From NCBI RefSeq assembly GCF_947494555.1, contig NZ_CANLVF010000009.1, forward strand, positions 1 through 64,000: DNA of 64,000 nt, in the 5' to 3' direction. Shown one piece after another: positions 40,320 to 50,348 of this stretch. Numbering within the stretch: position 1 is the stretch's first letter; every line of letters starts with the position of its first letter. The DNA comes from an uncultured Roseibium sp. (GTDB lineage: Bacteria; Pseudomonadota; Alphaproteobacteria; Rhizobiales; Stappiaceae). Made by a program: the position numbers and the translations under genes. The notes under the pieces were generated by a model that saw nothing but the letters and a program-made list of their open reading frames with translations, made no database searches and was not told the origin of the DNA.

Positions 40320-41357
40320 ATGTCCGAGCCGAGGTTCTTTGCAGTCCCTGATCCTGTATCGCTGAAGACGATCGCAAAATGGGCCGATGCCGAAATCATT
40401 CGGGGAGACGGCGGGCTTGAAATTGTCGGGGTTGCACCGCTTGAAGATGCCGGCGAAGGTGTCCTGGTATTCTTTGACAACACAGTCTATTTGAAGCAGC
40501 TCGAAACCACGGGGGCTGCCGCTTGCCTTGTTAGCAAGAGGCACAAGGACAAGGTTCCCGAAGGGGTGGCGGTCCTTGTGTGTTCGGATGCCTACCGGTC
40601 CTGGGCGCAGGTTCTGGCACGGCTCTATCCGGCTGCCATGTCGCCGAAAGATGCGCATTTTTCAGGAATATCCGAGCAGGCGGTCGTTGATCCGACTGCG
40701 GTCTTGGAGGAAAACGTAACCGTCGAGCCAGGGGCCGTTATCGGCGCGGATGTTGAAATCGGCTCAGGCAGTGTTGTTCGGGCGAATGCTGTTATCGGTC
40801 GCGGCACGAAGATCGGGCGCGATTGCGTCATCGGCGCGAATTGCTCCGTGCAGCATTCGGTGCTTGGAAACAGGGTCGCTCTTCATCCGGGGGTTTGTTG
40901 CGGCCAGGATGGTTTTGGGTATGCGATGGGTCCGCAGGGGCATCTGAAAGTGCCGCAAGTCGGGCGCGTGATTATCCAGGACGATGTTGAAATCGGTGCG
41001 AATACGACCATCGACCGTGGCGCCAACCGCGATACGATTATCGGTGAAGGTACGAAAATCGACAACCAGGTCCAAATCGGCCACAACGTGATCATAGGTC
41101 GTCACTGCGTTCTGGTTTCCCAGGTTGGGTTGTCTGGGAGCTGCACGCTGGAAGATTTTGTCGCGATCGGCGGGCAGAGCGGCGTGCGAGGTCACGTAAC
41201 TGTTGGTATGGGCGCTCAGATTGCCGCCGTCAGCGTGGTCAACGAAGATCTGGCTCCGGGTGGCCGCTATGGTGGTACACCGGCAAAGCCGGTAAAGCAG
41301 TGGTTCAGAGAGGTTGCTGCTGTAAGAAAGCTTGCAGAACGCGGCAACGAATCGTAA
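40320..41357 (+). CDS. lpxD: UDP-3-O-(3-hydroxyacyl)glucosamine N-acyltransferase
   Basis: Third step of lipid A synthesis; 345 aa. The N-terminal uridine-binding domain (about 1-110) includes VFFDNTVYLKQL. A left-handed parallel beta-helix of hexapeptide repeats follows (about 115-300), with the catalytic His region QIGHNVIIGRHC. The C-terminal helix ends RKLAERGNES. Confidence 0.95.
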   Translation: MSEPRFFAVPDPVSLKTIAKWADAEIIRGDGGLEIVGVAPLEDAGEGVLVFFDNTVYLKQLETTGAAACLVSKRHKDKVPEGVAVLVCSDAYRSWAQVLARLYPAAMSPKDAHFSGISEQAVVDPTAVLEENVTVEPGAVIGADVEIGSGSVVRANAVIGRGTKIGRDCVIGANCSVQHSVLGNRVALHPGVCCGQDGFGYAMGPQGHLKVPQVGRVIIQDDVEIGANTTIDRGANRDTIIGEGTKIDNQVQIGHNVIIGRHCVLVSQVGLSGSCTLEDFVAIGGQSGVRGHVTVGMGAQIAAVSVVNEDLAPGGRYGGTPAKPVKQWFREVAAVRKLAERGNES

Positions 41358-41408
41358 ACGGGCTGATGAAATAGAACTTTACGGAGTTAATCCGCCAAGG
41401 GGCACTTC

Positions 41409-41873
41409 ATGGAAGACGCAGAACAAAAGACGCTTGCCAGCGCAGATATCATGAAAATCATGAAGCTTCTGCCGCATAGGTATCCTTTCCTGCTTATCGA
41501 CAAGATCATTGAGATGGATGGCGATAACAGTTGTATCGGAATAAAGAACGTCACCATCAACGAACCTCATTTCACCGGTCATTTCCCTGAAAGGCCGGTA
41601 TTTCCAGGGGTGCTGCTTATCGAAGCAATGGCGCAAACCGCTGGTGCATTGTGCGTTCATGCGCGTGGTGTAGACGCGCCGCCGCAGCTGGTCTACTTCA
41701 TGACCATCGACAAGGCGAAATTTCGCAAACCCGTGGAACCTGGCGACCAGGTGCACTTCCACGTCAAAAAAATCAAGCAACGCTCCAATATCTGGAAATT
41801 CGACGCAGTCGCACAGGTAAACGGAACAAAGGTTGCAGAAGCTGAAGTCAGTGCGATGCTGATAGATGCGTGA
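41409..41873 (+). CDS. fabZ: 3-hydroxyacyl-[acyl-carrier-protein] dehydratase FabZ
   Basis: Hot-dog fold dehydratase in fatty acid elongation, 154 aa. [34 protein letters not shown] (catalytic His and Glu) and [12 protein letters not shown] are diagnostic. It is six bases from lpxA; the lpxD-fabZ-lpxA cluster links lipid A and phospholipid acyl supply. Confidence 0.96.
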   Translation: MEDAEQKTLASADIMKIMKLLPHRYPFLLIDKIIEMDGDNSCIGIKNVTINEPHFTGHFPERPVFPGVLLIEAMAQTAGALCVHARGVDAPPQLVYFMTIDKAKFRKPVEPGDQVHFHVKKIKQRSNIWKFDAVAQVNGTKVAEAEVSAMLIDA

Positions 41874-41879
41874 GGACAA

Positions 41880-42677
41880 ATGACACAGATACATCAAACG
41901 GCCATCGTTGAAGACGGGGCCGTGATCGGCGAGGGCACTCGCATTGGTCCGTATTCAATCGTCGGACCGAACGTGAGCCTCGGGGAAGGTGTAATCCTTG
42001 AAGCCCATGTGGCCGTCGCCGGTCATACGAGTGTAGGTCCTGGAACCCATATTTTTCCGTTTGCCAGCATCGGACACAAACCGCAGGACCTCAAGTTTGC
42101 AGGTGAGGTCACGCGCCTTGAGATTGGTTCAAACAACCAGATCCGCGAACATGTAACCATGAGCCCGGGCACCGAGGGTGGCGGTGGTCTGACGAAGGTC
42201 GGGGACAATTGTCTCTTCATGATGGGGTCTCACATTGGTCACGACTGCCAGGTTGGAAACCACGCTATTTTGGCAAACAATGCGACGCTCGCCGGGCATG
42301 TCGAACTTGATGATTTCGTCATTCTTGGCGGCTTGAGCGCAGTTCGGCAATGGTCGCGCATCGGTACTGGTGCGATCGTCGGTGGCATGACAGGTGTTGA
42401 ATTTGATGTCATTCCCTACGGTTCGGTGATTGGGGACAGAGCACGTCTCGCCGGACTGAACCTCATCGGCCTGAAGCGCAAAGGTATCCCGCGTGAACAG
42501 ATTCATGCGCTGCGAGCAGCCTATAGGGCATTGTTCGAAGGTGAGGACGGCACACTCCGCAGTCGAGCAGAAGCGCTTGCACTGGAAACGGGTGATCAAC
42601 CCCTGGTGAAGACTGTAACAGACTTCATTTTGGAAAAGGAAGACCGGCGTTTTTGCACGCCGCGCAACGAAGACTAA
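41880..42677 (+). CDS. lpxA: UDP-N-acetylglucosamine acyltransferase
   Basis: First step of lipid A synthesis; 265 aa. A beta-helix of hexapeptide repeats (about 10-190) includes the IGHKPQDLKF and GSHIGHDCQVG blocks (catalytic His region), then the helical C-terminal domain with IGLKRKGIPREQIHALR. Confidence 0.96.
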   Translation: MTQIHQTAIVEDGAVIGEGTRIGPYSIVGPNVSLGEGVILEAHVAVAGHTSVGPGTHIFPFASIGHKPQDLKFAGEVTRLEIGSNNQIREHVTMSPGTEGGGGLTKVGDNCLFMMGSHIGHDCQVGNHAILANNATLAGHVELDDFVILGGLSAVRQWSRIGTGAIVGGMTGVEFDVIPYGSVIGDRARLAGLNLIGLKRKGIPREQIHALRAAYRALFEGEDGTLRSRAEALALETGDQPLVKTVTDFILEKEDRRFCTPRNED

Positions 42678-42681
42678 AGCC

Positions 42682-43566
42682 ATGTCCGATCCGATCGGGG
42701 GGCAAAGCGGGCGCCTTGCCCTGATAGCCGGAAACGGAAGTCTTCCCGGACAGATCGCTGATGCGTTGGTGCTGGCCGGGCGTGACGTTAAGATTGTTGC
42801 CATCAAAGGCGAAGCCGAAGCGGCGACCCGAGAACGCGCGAGCGCGGAACTTGGGTGGGGCGAAATCGGCAGGCTTTACAACTTTCTTGAAAAAACTGGA
42901 TGCCGGGATGTTCTTCTGATCGGTGGTGTGTCCCGACGACCCGATTTCACGTCCATCCTTGGCGACTTCGGGACCATGCAGAGATTACCGACAATTTTTC
43001 GAACGCTGACCGGCGGTGATGACAGCCTATTGACGAAAGTTATTCGTCTTTTTGAGAGCGAGGGGTTTCGCGTTGTGGGTATCAAGGATGTTGCGCCGCA
43101 GCTGCTTGCTTCAAGCGGCGTACTGGGTCGGACGAGGCCAAGTTCTGACGACCAGCACGATCTGGAACTTGCGCTCAAGGCTACCGAAAAACTCGGCGAG
43201 CTCGATATCGGGCAGGCTGCGGTTGCCATCGGAGGCCGTGTTGTGGCGCTTGAAGGAGCAGAAGGAACCGACGCAATGCTGGAGCGCTGCTGCGAATTGA
43301 AGCGCAGTGGACGTGTCAGGACCAAAGGTCGTTCCGGTGTGCTCGTCAAGACCGCCAAACGCAATCAGGATTTTCGAGTTGACCTGCCGACGGTGGGGCC
43401 AAAGACAATTGAGCTTGCTGTAGCAGCGGGCCTGTCTGGGGTCGCCGTGGAGGCCCAGGGAGCGCTGATCGCAGACAAGGATGAGACGCTTAAAAAAGCC
43501 GATGCGATGGATATATTCGTAATCGGTATCGAGCGGACGGAGGAACCCGGGGAAACCGAGACATGA
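42682..43566 (+). CDS. lpxI: UDP-2,3-diacylglucosamine diphosphatase LpxI
   Basis: Hydrolyses UDP-diacylglucosamine to lipid X in bacteria lacking LpxH. 294 aa, DUF1009-type. LALIAGNGSLPGQIADAL opens the N-terminal domain, and the C-terminal catalytic domain has the GQAAVAIGGRVVALEGAEGTDAMLERC block. Position between lpxA and lpxB and the ATGA overlap with lpxB support the call. Confidence 0.94.
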   Translation: MSDPIGGQSGRLALIAGNGSLPGQIADALVLAGRDVKIVAIKGEAEAATRERASAELGWGEIGRLYNFLEKTGCRDVLLIGGVSRRPDFTSILGDFGTMQRLPTIFRTLTGGDDSLLTKVIRLFESEGFRVVGIKDVAPQLLASSGVLGRTRPSSDDQHDLELALKATEKLGELDIGQAAVAIGGRVVALEGAEGTDAMLERCCELKRSGRVRTKGRSGVLVKTAKRNQDFRVDLPTVGPKTIELAVAAGLSGVAVEAQGALIADKDETLKKADAMDIFVIGIERTEEPGETET

Positions 43567-44747
43567 CAAGCACTGGGCCGACGATTTGCCTGGTTGCCGG
43601 TGAAGAGTCGGGAGACCAGCTCGGTTCGGAACTCATGAAAGCCCTGGATGCCAAGCTTGGTGAGGAAACTCGCTACTGTGGCGTCGGCGGCGAGCGCATG
43701 ACAAACCTTGGCCTCTCCAGTTTCTTCGACATCTCGGATGTATCGGTCATGGGACTTAGCGCTGTGCTCGCACGGCTGCCACTCATCATTCGGCGGGTCT
43801 ATCAAACCGTGGACGCAATCGTTGCAGCTGATCCGGCCGTATTGGTGATCATCGACAGTCCAGACTTTACGCACAATGTAGCGCGCCGGGTCCGCAAGCG
43901 CGCACCGCACATACCGATAGTAGGATACGTGTCGCCGTCGGTGTGGGCCTGGCGGCCCGGACGGGCGAAGAATATGAGCGCCTATGTCGATCAATTGCTG
44001 GCCTTGTTGCCCTTTGAGCCAGAGGTTCACAAAAAGCTCGGCGGACCGCCGACACATTACGTCGGCCATCCGCTCGTCGAAAACGTGGGTGATCTGCGTC
44101 CGGCAGGGAATGAACGCGCGCCCCTGTTGAAGGACAACGGTGTTCTTGTTGTGCTGCCCGGCAGCCGCCGCAGCGAAATTGACCGTTTGCTGCCCGACTT
44201 TGGCAAAACCGTTGCACACCTCAAGAAAGAAATGCCGGGCCTTGAAGTCCTGCTTCCTGCCGTCGGGCATCTGGAACAAAGGATCAGACAAGAAGTCAAA
44301 AGTTGGGAATTTCAGCCGAAAGTACTGACCGGTCTGGACGAAAAGCAGGCGGCTTTCCGGCGTGCACATGCCGCATTGGCGGCTTCAGGTACAGTGTCGC
44401 TCGAACTCGCCTTGTCAGGCGTTCCGATGGTGGTTGCCTATAAGGTTGACTGGTTTTTCCGCAGACTGAAAGAACTCAACCGGCTCTTCAAACTCGCCAA
44501 TGTAGACTCGTTCGTCTTGCCGAACATTATTCTGGGAAACAGAGCGATTCCGGCATTTCTTGATGAAGAAGTTGATCCGGAAGTTCTGGCCAGGAAGTTG
44601 ATTGGCCTCTTGACCGATGGGCCGGAGAGGCAGTTTCAGCTGAGCGAACTCAGCCGTCTGGACGATCTTATGCGTCTCCCCGACGGTCACAGTCAGAAAG
44701 ACGCGGCCGTCGGCATCGTCATCCGGACCATGAATTCCGCACGATAG
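43563..44747 (+). CDS. lpxB: Lipid-A-disaccharide synthase
   Basis: GT19 glycosyltransferase joining lipid X and UDP-diacylglucosamine; 394 aa. The N-terminal LVAGEESGDQLG motif, the VWAWRPGRAKNM block, LPGSRRSEIDRLLP near residue 197 and the C-terminal AALAASGTVSLELAL donor site are present. Start overlaps the lpxI stop by four bases. Confidence 0.96.
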   Translation: MTSTGPTICLVAGEESGDQLGSELMKALDAKLGEETRYCGVGGERMTNLGLSSFFDISDVSVMGLSAVLARLPLIIRRVYQTVDAIVAADPAVLVIIDSPDFTHNVARRVRKRAPHIPIVGYVSPSVWAWRPGRAKNMSAYVDQLLALLPFEPEVHKKLGGPPTHYVGHPLVENVGDLRPAGNERAPLLKDNGVLVVLPGSRRSEIDRLLPDFGKTVAHLKKEMPGLEVLLPAVGHLEQRIRQEVKSWEFQPKVLTGLDEKQAAFRRAHAALAASGTVSLELALSGVPMVVAYKVDWFFRRLKELNRLFKLANVDSFVLPNIILGNRAIPAFLDEEVDPEVLARKLIGLLTDGPERQFQLSELSRLDDLMRLPDGHSQKDAAVGIVIRTMNSAR

Positions 44748-44839
44748 CCGGTAGAAGGTGACCATGAAGGCTGCATCCGCTTGGCGTGACAGCCGGAACG
44801 GACGCTCCTGCTATTGGAGCGCCCGGAGACAGCTGCGGC

Positions 44840-47266
44840 TCAAGCGTTTGCCACCTTGTCGAGGAAGTTGCCAACTTCCTTGTTCAGCGTGTCTGTCCTG
44901 CGTGACAATTCACCGGATGCTGTCAGAACAAGACTTGAGGATTGGCTGGTTTGGGAAACCGCGTCTGAAAGGTCCGACATATTTGTTTTTACCGAACCGG
45001 TGCCTTGGGCGGCGCGTTGAACATTGACCGAAATCTCATTGGTGGCGGCACCTTGTTCCTCAACGGCTGCCGCGATGGTTGCGGTGTATTCATTGACCTC
45101 TTCCATTGTCTCGGTAATGTCCTGAATGGCAGAAACAGCGTCTTCAGTTGCCGTTTGGATCTCCGAGATCTGTGAGCTGATTTCCTCCGTTGCCCTTGAG
45201 GTCTGTGTCGCCAGTTCCTTGACTTCCGCCGCCACGACCGCGAATCCCTTGCCGGCTTCACCGGCCCGGGCAGCTTCGATCGTCGCATTCAAGGCGAGGA
45301 GGTTTGTCTGCTCGGCGATTGCCTGGATCAAATTGACGACCTCGCCGATTTTTGTTGCAGCTTCGGCAAGACTGTTGACCTTTGTATTCGTGAGCTGAGT
45401 GCCTTCTGTCGCTCGTCCCACAACCTGTGTCGTCTGGCTTACCTGGCGGGCGATTTCAGCAATTGACGCGGAAAGTTCTTCTGCAGCGCTGGCGACTGTC
45501 TGTACGTTCTGGGTCGCTTCGTCCGTAATACCGAATGTGCTGTCGGCCAGACTGGAGCTCCGATTGGCAAGCGAGCTGAGATCCTGCGCCGCGCCATCAA
45601 GGGTCTTTGCTGTCTCCCCAACAGTTCCAAGTGCTTCGGAAGCCTTTTCGCGGAACTCGGCGATGAGTTCTTCAACACTGGCCTGGCGAGCAGCGCGCAA
45701 GTGCTGTTCCTGTTCGGTTTCCGACTGGAGACGAACACGTTCAACAGCGTTGTCACGGAACACCTGAAGGGTTCTACTCATGTCGCCGATCTCATCGCCC
45801 CGTTCAGAGCCATCAATCTCGACTGCCGTGTTGCCTTCCGCGAGCATGGACATGGTCGCTGTTGTTTTACGCAAAGGTCTGGTCACGGCAAGATTGAGCG
45901 CAAAGGCGAGCCCACCGCCGGCTGCAACCGCTGCCAACAGGGCAAAACTAATAACGCTCAAGGCTCTGGAACTTGAAGCCTGTGCAGTGGCGCTCTGGCC
46001 TGCAGAGATTGTTGAGATCCGCGATCTGACGCGCTCAGAGAGCGTTTTCATTGCTGAAATTTCGGAAGCAAGTGCAAACTCGTTGGAAGCCAACCCATCA
46101 AAAGTGTCGTGGAATGTGTCCAGCGACTGAGCGACTACGGGGATCATTTCCAAGATCGCCGGGAAATCCTTTGATCCGACTTCGAGCCTCGACGTCAGTT
46201 CTTTCAGGGCGGAGACGCCTTCAACGACTGCATTCTGGGTTTCCTCGCCGGGAAACACCATGAAGTAGAATGTAGCTGCCTTGAGGGCATGCGCATCCGC
46301 CTCCAGCTGCATGACAGTGCTTGATACATTGTCGGCCGCAAAGAAGTTGTAGCTGATTTGCTCGGCCTCGCCGTTGACCTTGTCGATCGCCGCGGTCGTC
46401 TCGGTCAGTATCTGTTTCACATTCATGACGAGTTCTTCGAAACCTGCCTTTGCTGTGTCCGTCAGGTCGAAAATCTCGATATAATCCTTGGTCGCTGACA
46501 GCTTCTCCAAAATCAGCGCGACGTCTTTAGTCTTGTCAGAAAGTTTCTTGAATTCCGCGCGGTCAATGCCTTCGAAACTGTTTGACGCCATTTTCATGGC
46601 GGCGGGTGCCAGTTCGTCGAGACGGGTCTTGATCTCAGCAATCTGAGACGCATTGTTTGCTGCTGCCGAGAACAGATTTTGAAGCGTCAGCACCTGTTCC
46701 TGATAGCTAGCGGCAGCCTGTCCCACCTTGTTGGCGCTTACCATTGTTCTGCGTGCGTTGGTATCGTCGGAGCTGATACCAATTCGCGCAATGATAGCTT
46801 TGCCGAGGATGTCGGCAGCGGCGGCCTCAAGCTCGCGGACGGCCTCTTCGAGCCGGGTCCTTTTTTCAGATTGCGACTGCGTGAGTGCCACGACGTTTTC
46901 GAAGGCGGTGTGAAACTCGGTGACTGCCGCAGCTGCTTCCTCCACCTGATTTTTTGCCAGTGTCTCACCGGCAAGCTGCTTTTCCAACGTAGCAAGTTCG
47001 CTTCCAAGTCCGTCGATATCAACGAGTGCAGCATTGGCTGCCTCGATGTTCTGAGACGCAAGAAAGTCTTCGCGTTTGCTTGCCAGGTTTTGCAGCTGTG
47101 CGATCGCGGAGGTCGATTGTCTGGCAATTTCCATTCTGTCTGAAAGAGTCATGACGCTGTAGGCGCCGACACCGCCAACAAGGCCCGTCAAAGCGACAAC
47201 TGCCGCGAAGCTTCCACCGACCTTTACACCGAATTTAAGATCGGTAGCAAATTTCAGAATTTTCAT
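44840..47266 (-). CDS. Methyl-accepting chemotaxis protein with large helical sensor
   Basis: 808 aa chemoreceptor. TM1 is near residues 15-38, then an all-helical periplasmic region of about 390 residues without Cys. This size and heptad-like composition suggest a helical bimodular (HBM) or doubled four-helix sensor. TM2 is near 430-452, then a HAMP domain ([17 protein letters not shown] onward) and the signalling hairpin with tip [20 protein letters not shown]. No CheW-binding pentapeptide is seen at the C-terminus (ends KVANA). No che genes are near. Ligand unknown. Confidence 0.92.
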   Translation of the reverse strand: MKILKFATDLKFGVKVGGSFAAVVALTGLVGGVGAYSVMTLSDRMEIARQSTSAIAQLQNLASKREDFLASQNIEAANAALVDIDGLGSELATLEKQLAGETLAKNQVEEAAAAVTEFHTAFENVVALTQSQSEKRTRLEEAVRELEAAAADILGKAIIARIGISSDDTNARRTMVSANKVGQAAASYQEQVLTLQNLFSAAANNASQIAEIKTRLDELAPAAMKMASNSFEGIDRAEFKKLSDKTKDVALILEKLSATKDYIEIFDLTDTAKAGFEELVMNVKQILTETTAAIDKVNGEAEQISYNFFAADNVSSTVMQLEADAHALKAATFYFMVFPGEETQNAVVEGVSALKELTSRLEVGSKDFPAILEMIPVVAQSLDTFHDTFDGLASNEFALASEISAMKTLSERVRSRISTISAGQSATAQASSSRALSVISFALLAAVAAGGGLAFALNLAVTRPLRKTTATMSMLAEGNTAVEIDGSERGDEIGDMSRTLQVFRDNAVERVRLQSETEQEQHLRAARQASVEELIAEFREKASEALGTVGETAKTLDGAAQDLSSLANRSSSLADSTFGITDEATQNVQTVASAAEELSASIAEIARQVSQTTQVVGRATEGTQLTNTKVNSLAEAATKIGEVVNLIQAIAEQTNLLALNATIEAARAGEAGKGFAVVAAEVKELATQTSRATEEISSQISEIQTATEDAVSAIQDITETMEEVNEYTATIAAAVEEQGAATNEISVNVQRAAQGTGSVKTNMSDLSDAVSQTSQSSSLVLTASGELSRRTDTLNKEVGNFLDKVANA

Positions 47267-47593
47267 TTTGCCCCCTCGAAGTCGCCAACGATTGATTCAT
47301 CTGATAAATTCAAGCGAAGGTAGTTGGGGATTCCTTACTTTTGTATAAAGCAAGCTTATTGAATGAATCTATGTATTATTACAGATAACCTAATTCACTT
47401 ATCGTATTTCATTGGAGAGATCGCGCTAAGATTCTTTAGAGAATCTGTAAAAAATAGTACATAGAAAAAAATTTCGTATTAGTTGTATTTTTGACTTAAA
47501 ATTTGGAGATTCGTTGTGGGATTTTAAGTAAAACTAGCCGTTGGTGCGTGTTCTCTCTGCGCATGTTCATTGACAATGCCGGGAGAACGTTGC
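47267..47593. other. AT-rich intergenic region upstream of the chemoreceptor
   Basis: About 330 bases, mostly A+T from 47330 to 47530, without a gene. It contains a perfect 7-bp inverted repeat AGATTCT-TTAG-AGAATCT (47429-47446), a possible operator or hairpin for the minus-strand chemoreceptor promoter. Confidence 0.5.
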
Positions 47594-47630
47594 GTTAAAA
47601 AAATGCCCCCGGCAAACCGGAGGCATCTTT
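47594..47630 (-). terminator. Terminator of gltA (minus strand)
   Basis: ATGCC (47603-47607) with GGCAT (47622-47626) and CCGG (47609-47612) with CCGG (47617-47620) form a stem with one mismatch around CAAA. On the minus strand it is followed by TTTTTTT (plus 47596-47602). Located 36 bases after the gltA stop. Confidence 0.85.
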
Positions 47631-47665
47631 TCTTGTGCTTCGTACGAACGTTAGGTTTTTCGACT

Positions 47666-48958
47666 TTAACGCCGTTGATCGATCGGCGTGTAATCCCGTT
47701 TGGTGGCGCCAGTATAGATCTGACGCGGGCGCCCGATCCGCTGAGAAGGGTCTTCCACCATTTCTTTCCACTGAGCGATCCAGCCGACTGTTCGCGCCAG
47801 TGCGAACAGAACAGTGAACATCGTTGTCGGGAAGCCGAGAGCCCGCAGCGTGATACCTGAGTAGAAGTCGATGTTGGGATAGAGCTTCTTGTCGATGAAA
47901 TATTCGTCGTTCAAAGCGATTTTTTCCAGCTCGATTGCAACATCGAGCAGCGGATCGTCCTTGATACCCAACTCGCCCAGAACTTCATGTGTCGTCTTCT
48001 GCATGATTCGGGCGCGGGGATCATAATTCTTATAGACCCTGTGGCCAAAGCCCATCAGGCGGAACGGGTCATCCTTGTCCTTGGCCCGCTCAATGTACTC
48101 GGGGATGTTATCCACGGACCCGATTTCAGAGAGCATGTTCAGTGCGGCTTCGTTTGCGCCGCCGTGAGCCGGGCCCCAAAGACATGCAATACCCGCGGCA
48201 ATGCAGGCAAACGGGTTCGCGCCTGATGAACCGGCAAGCCGCACTGTCGAGGTTGAGGCATTCTGTTCGTGGTCTGCGTGGAGAATGAAAATACGGTCCA
48301 TGGCGCGCGCGAGGACCGGATTGACTTTGTACTCCTCACAGGGAACAGCGAAACACATATGAAGGAAGTTTGCTGCATATCCGAGATCGTTGCGCGGATA
48401 CACAAAAGGCTGACCGACATGGTACTTATAGGCCATCGCGGCAATCGTCGGCATTTTCGCTATCATGCGAAGCGAAGCGACCATGCGCTGGTGCGGATCG
48501 GTGATGTCCGTCGAGTCGTGATAGAACGCCGACAGCGCGCCTACAGTTCCCACCATGATGGCCATAGGGTGAGCGTCGCGGCGGAAGCCAGAGAAGAAAC
48601 GGTTCATCTGTTCATGAATCATCGTGTGATAGGTCACGCGATTCACAAAGTCATCCTTTTGCACCTTGGTCGGCAGTTCGCCATAAAGGAGCAAATAGCA
48701 GGACTCAAGAAAGTCGCCATGATCGGCAAGCTGGTCGATCGGGTATCCGCGGTACAGCAGCGTACCCTCGTCACCGTCGATATATGTGATCTTGGATTCA
48801 CAGGATGCAGTTGACGTAAAGCCAGGGTCATATGTGAACATGCCGGTGTCCTTGTACAAGGACGAAATGTTCACGACTGACGGTCCGATGGATCCGTCAA
48901 GAACGTCGAAATCGTGGTCGGCGCCACCGACGTTGAGCTTGGCGTTGTTGTCGGCCAT
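47666..48958 (-). CDS. gltA: Citrate synthase
   Basis: Entry enzyme of the TCA cycle, 430 aa, the hexameric Gram-negative type. An N-terminal beta-rich segment ([15 protein letters not shown]) and the catalytic His/Asp regions are visible: [34 protein letters not shown] and [22 protein letters not shown] precedes the start on the minus strand. Confidence 0.97.
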   Translation of the reverse strand: MADNNAKLNVGGADHDFDVLDGSIGPSVVNISSLYKDTGMFTYDPGFTSTASCESKITYIDGDEGTLLYRGYPIDQLADHGDFLESCYLLLYGELPTKVQKDDFVNRVTYHTMIHEQMNRFFSGFRRDAHPMAIMVGTVGALSAFYHDSTDITDPHQRMVASLRMIAKMPTIAAMAYKYHVGQPFVYPRNDLGYAANFLHMCFAVPCEEYKVNPVLARAMDRIFILHADHEQNASTSTVRLAGSSGANPFACIAAGIACLWGPAHGGANEAALNMLSEIGSVDNIPEYIERAKDKDDPFRLMGFGHRVYKNYDPRARIMQKTTHEVLGELGIKDDPLLDVAIELEKIALNDEYFIDKKLYPNIDFYSGITLRALGFPTTMFTVLFALARTVGWIAQWKEMVEDPSQRIGRPRQIYTGATKRDYTPIDQRR

Positions 48959-49496
48959 ACAGAAACCCCTTTTGTTTATCCTGATGTGCTGTCCGGTTTT
49001 GACTGCCCGTCACGCTTACGTGCTCAATCCCGGTCCGCACCTGAGAAATTTTCGGGTCTTGCGTAGCCCATTTACCGCAGTGCCGCAAGCTGGCCAATAT
49101 AACGCTTTGGTCAAAGGCGAGAATTACCGGTCCAGGTTCAGCTCGCCTGGGTTCGAATGAGCAGGTACGACGCCCGCAAATCGTTTCAGGTTGCTATAAC
49201 CCTCCGTCAAGCCGCCTTTGTTGCTAGCCCGCTTTGACCGCCTAAGCCGATTAAGGTTTGAGCATTCTCCGGTAATGGATCTCATGGAAAAAGTACCGGC
49301 TGATCTTGCCGTAGCACGCCTCCGAGTGAAGTGAATCGGATTAAAAATACCAATAAATCCTTATGCTCGCGTGGTGTCTGGACGTAGGGAATTGCCTGCA
49401 AGTATCAGAAACAGTTGGCTTTGCCGCGTTATCGATTTCCCTAAAGTTAGCTGATACGCTTTTGAGCGAACCTTAGCCGTCTCTCAGGAATTTTGA
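48959..49496. other. Divergent intergenic region between gltA and the LuxR-type gene
   Basis: About 540 bases with no supported gene. It must hold the gltA promoter (minus) and the LuxR-type gene promoter (plus). Widely spaced complementary arms CTTGCG/CGCAAG (about 49058-49090) are seen, but no clear lux box. Confidence 0.5.
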
Positions 49497-50228
49497 ATGA
49501 ATCGAGTGCTCGAAGATTTTGCCACGAAGATCGTTTTTGCCAAAGATATGGACATTGTCTGGAGCGCGACGTGCGAGTTTTTCGAGAACCAGGGGTTCAT
49601 TGGCGTACAGCACGGCGTGAGGAACGGAGGGGGGAGGCTCACCGAAGACGATACACGGCTATCAACCTCGGTTTCCGATTGGCAGGCGGCGTATTTTTCC
49701 GAAGAAGATGACCTCATAGATCCTCTGTTTACGCGAAGCGAGCATACGCCCGAGATGTTTACAACCGGTCTTGAGTTTCTTTGCGACTATCCGTTTTTGA
49801 GACCTAAAGAAAAAGCCGTAATCCATCGCGCGTCCGATTTCGGTTTGATCAGTGGCTTGGCAATGAAGATGCCGAGCGAAGATCCGCAAATGCGCCGAGG
49901 CTGGAATTTGCTTTCCGATCTGAACCGGAAGCAGATGGAAGATCTCAGACAAAGATCCGGCTCTCTCTTTCAGGTATGTGCTGCACTTGCGGACCAGAAA
50001 ATGGTCTCGGTTGGCACGCAACATCGGGGCCTTCGGTTGACCAAACGGGAAGCTGAATGCCTTTTGTGGCTGGCCAATGGCATGCGCACCGATCAGATCG
50101 CCTACAAGCTTGGTATCAGACCCGTTACAGTGGACATGCATGTTCGCAACGCACGCCACCGGTTGGGCGCCAAGACGCGTGAGCAGGCCCTTGCGATCGC
50201 CATTCATGAGGGACTTATCAAGCCTTGA
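49497..50228 (+). CDS. LuxR-type regulator with autoinducer-binding-like domain
   Basis: 243 aa. The N-terminal domain resembles the AHL-binding domain: Trp62, Tyr66, Asp75 and Pro76 have the exact spacing of the ligand-contact residues W57/Y61/D70/P71 of TraR/LasR, and FGLISGLAM fits the glycine region. The equivalent of TraR W85 is not obvious. The C-terminal LuxR helix-turn-helix (about 175-235) has LTKREAECLLWLANG and IAYKLGIRPVTVDMHVRNA. No luxI-type synthase is in the window, so it is a candidate LuxR solo. Confidence 0.88.
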   Translation: MNRVLEDFATKIVFAKDMDIVWSATCEFFENQGFIGVQHGVRNGGGRLTEDDTRLSTSVSDWQAAYFSEEDDLIDPLFTRSEHTPEMFTTGLEFLCDYPFLRPKEKAVIHRASDFGLISGLAMKMPSEDPQMRRGWNLLSDLNRKQMEDLRQRSGSLFQVCAALADQKMVSVGTQHRGLRLTKREAECLLWLANGMRTDQIAYKLGIRPVTVDMHVRNARHRLGAKTREQALAIAIHEGLIKP

Positions 50229-50348
50229 CGCAAGCGAGGGCACCCAGGTTGGCTTGGCTCGATTTGCGAATACCTGCGGCTCCCGGAAAGCCCGGAAGCC
50301 ACCTCTTGTGACTTAAAGTCGTTATTTCACACACAGTTGCGGGATCTC

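Noticed and set aside
44803-44821. CGCTCC/GGAGCG hairpin between lpxB and the chemoreceptor as a shared terminator
   Set aside because: The position fits a convergent boundary, but there is no T-run on either strand, so I do not call it.
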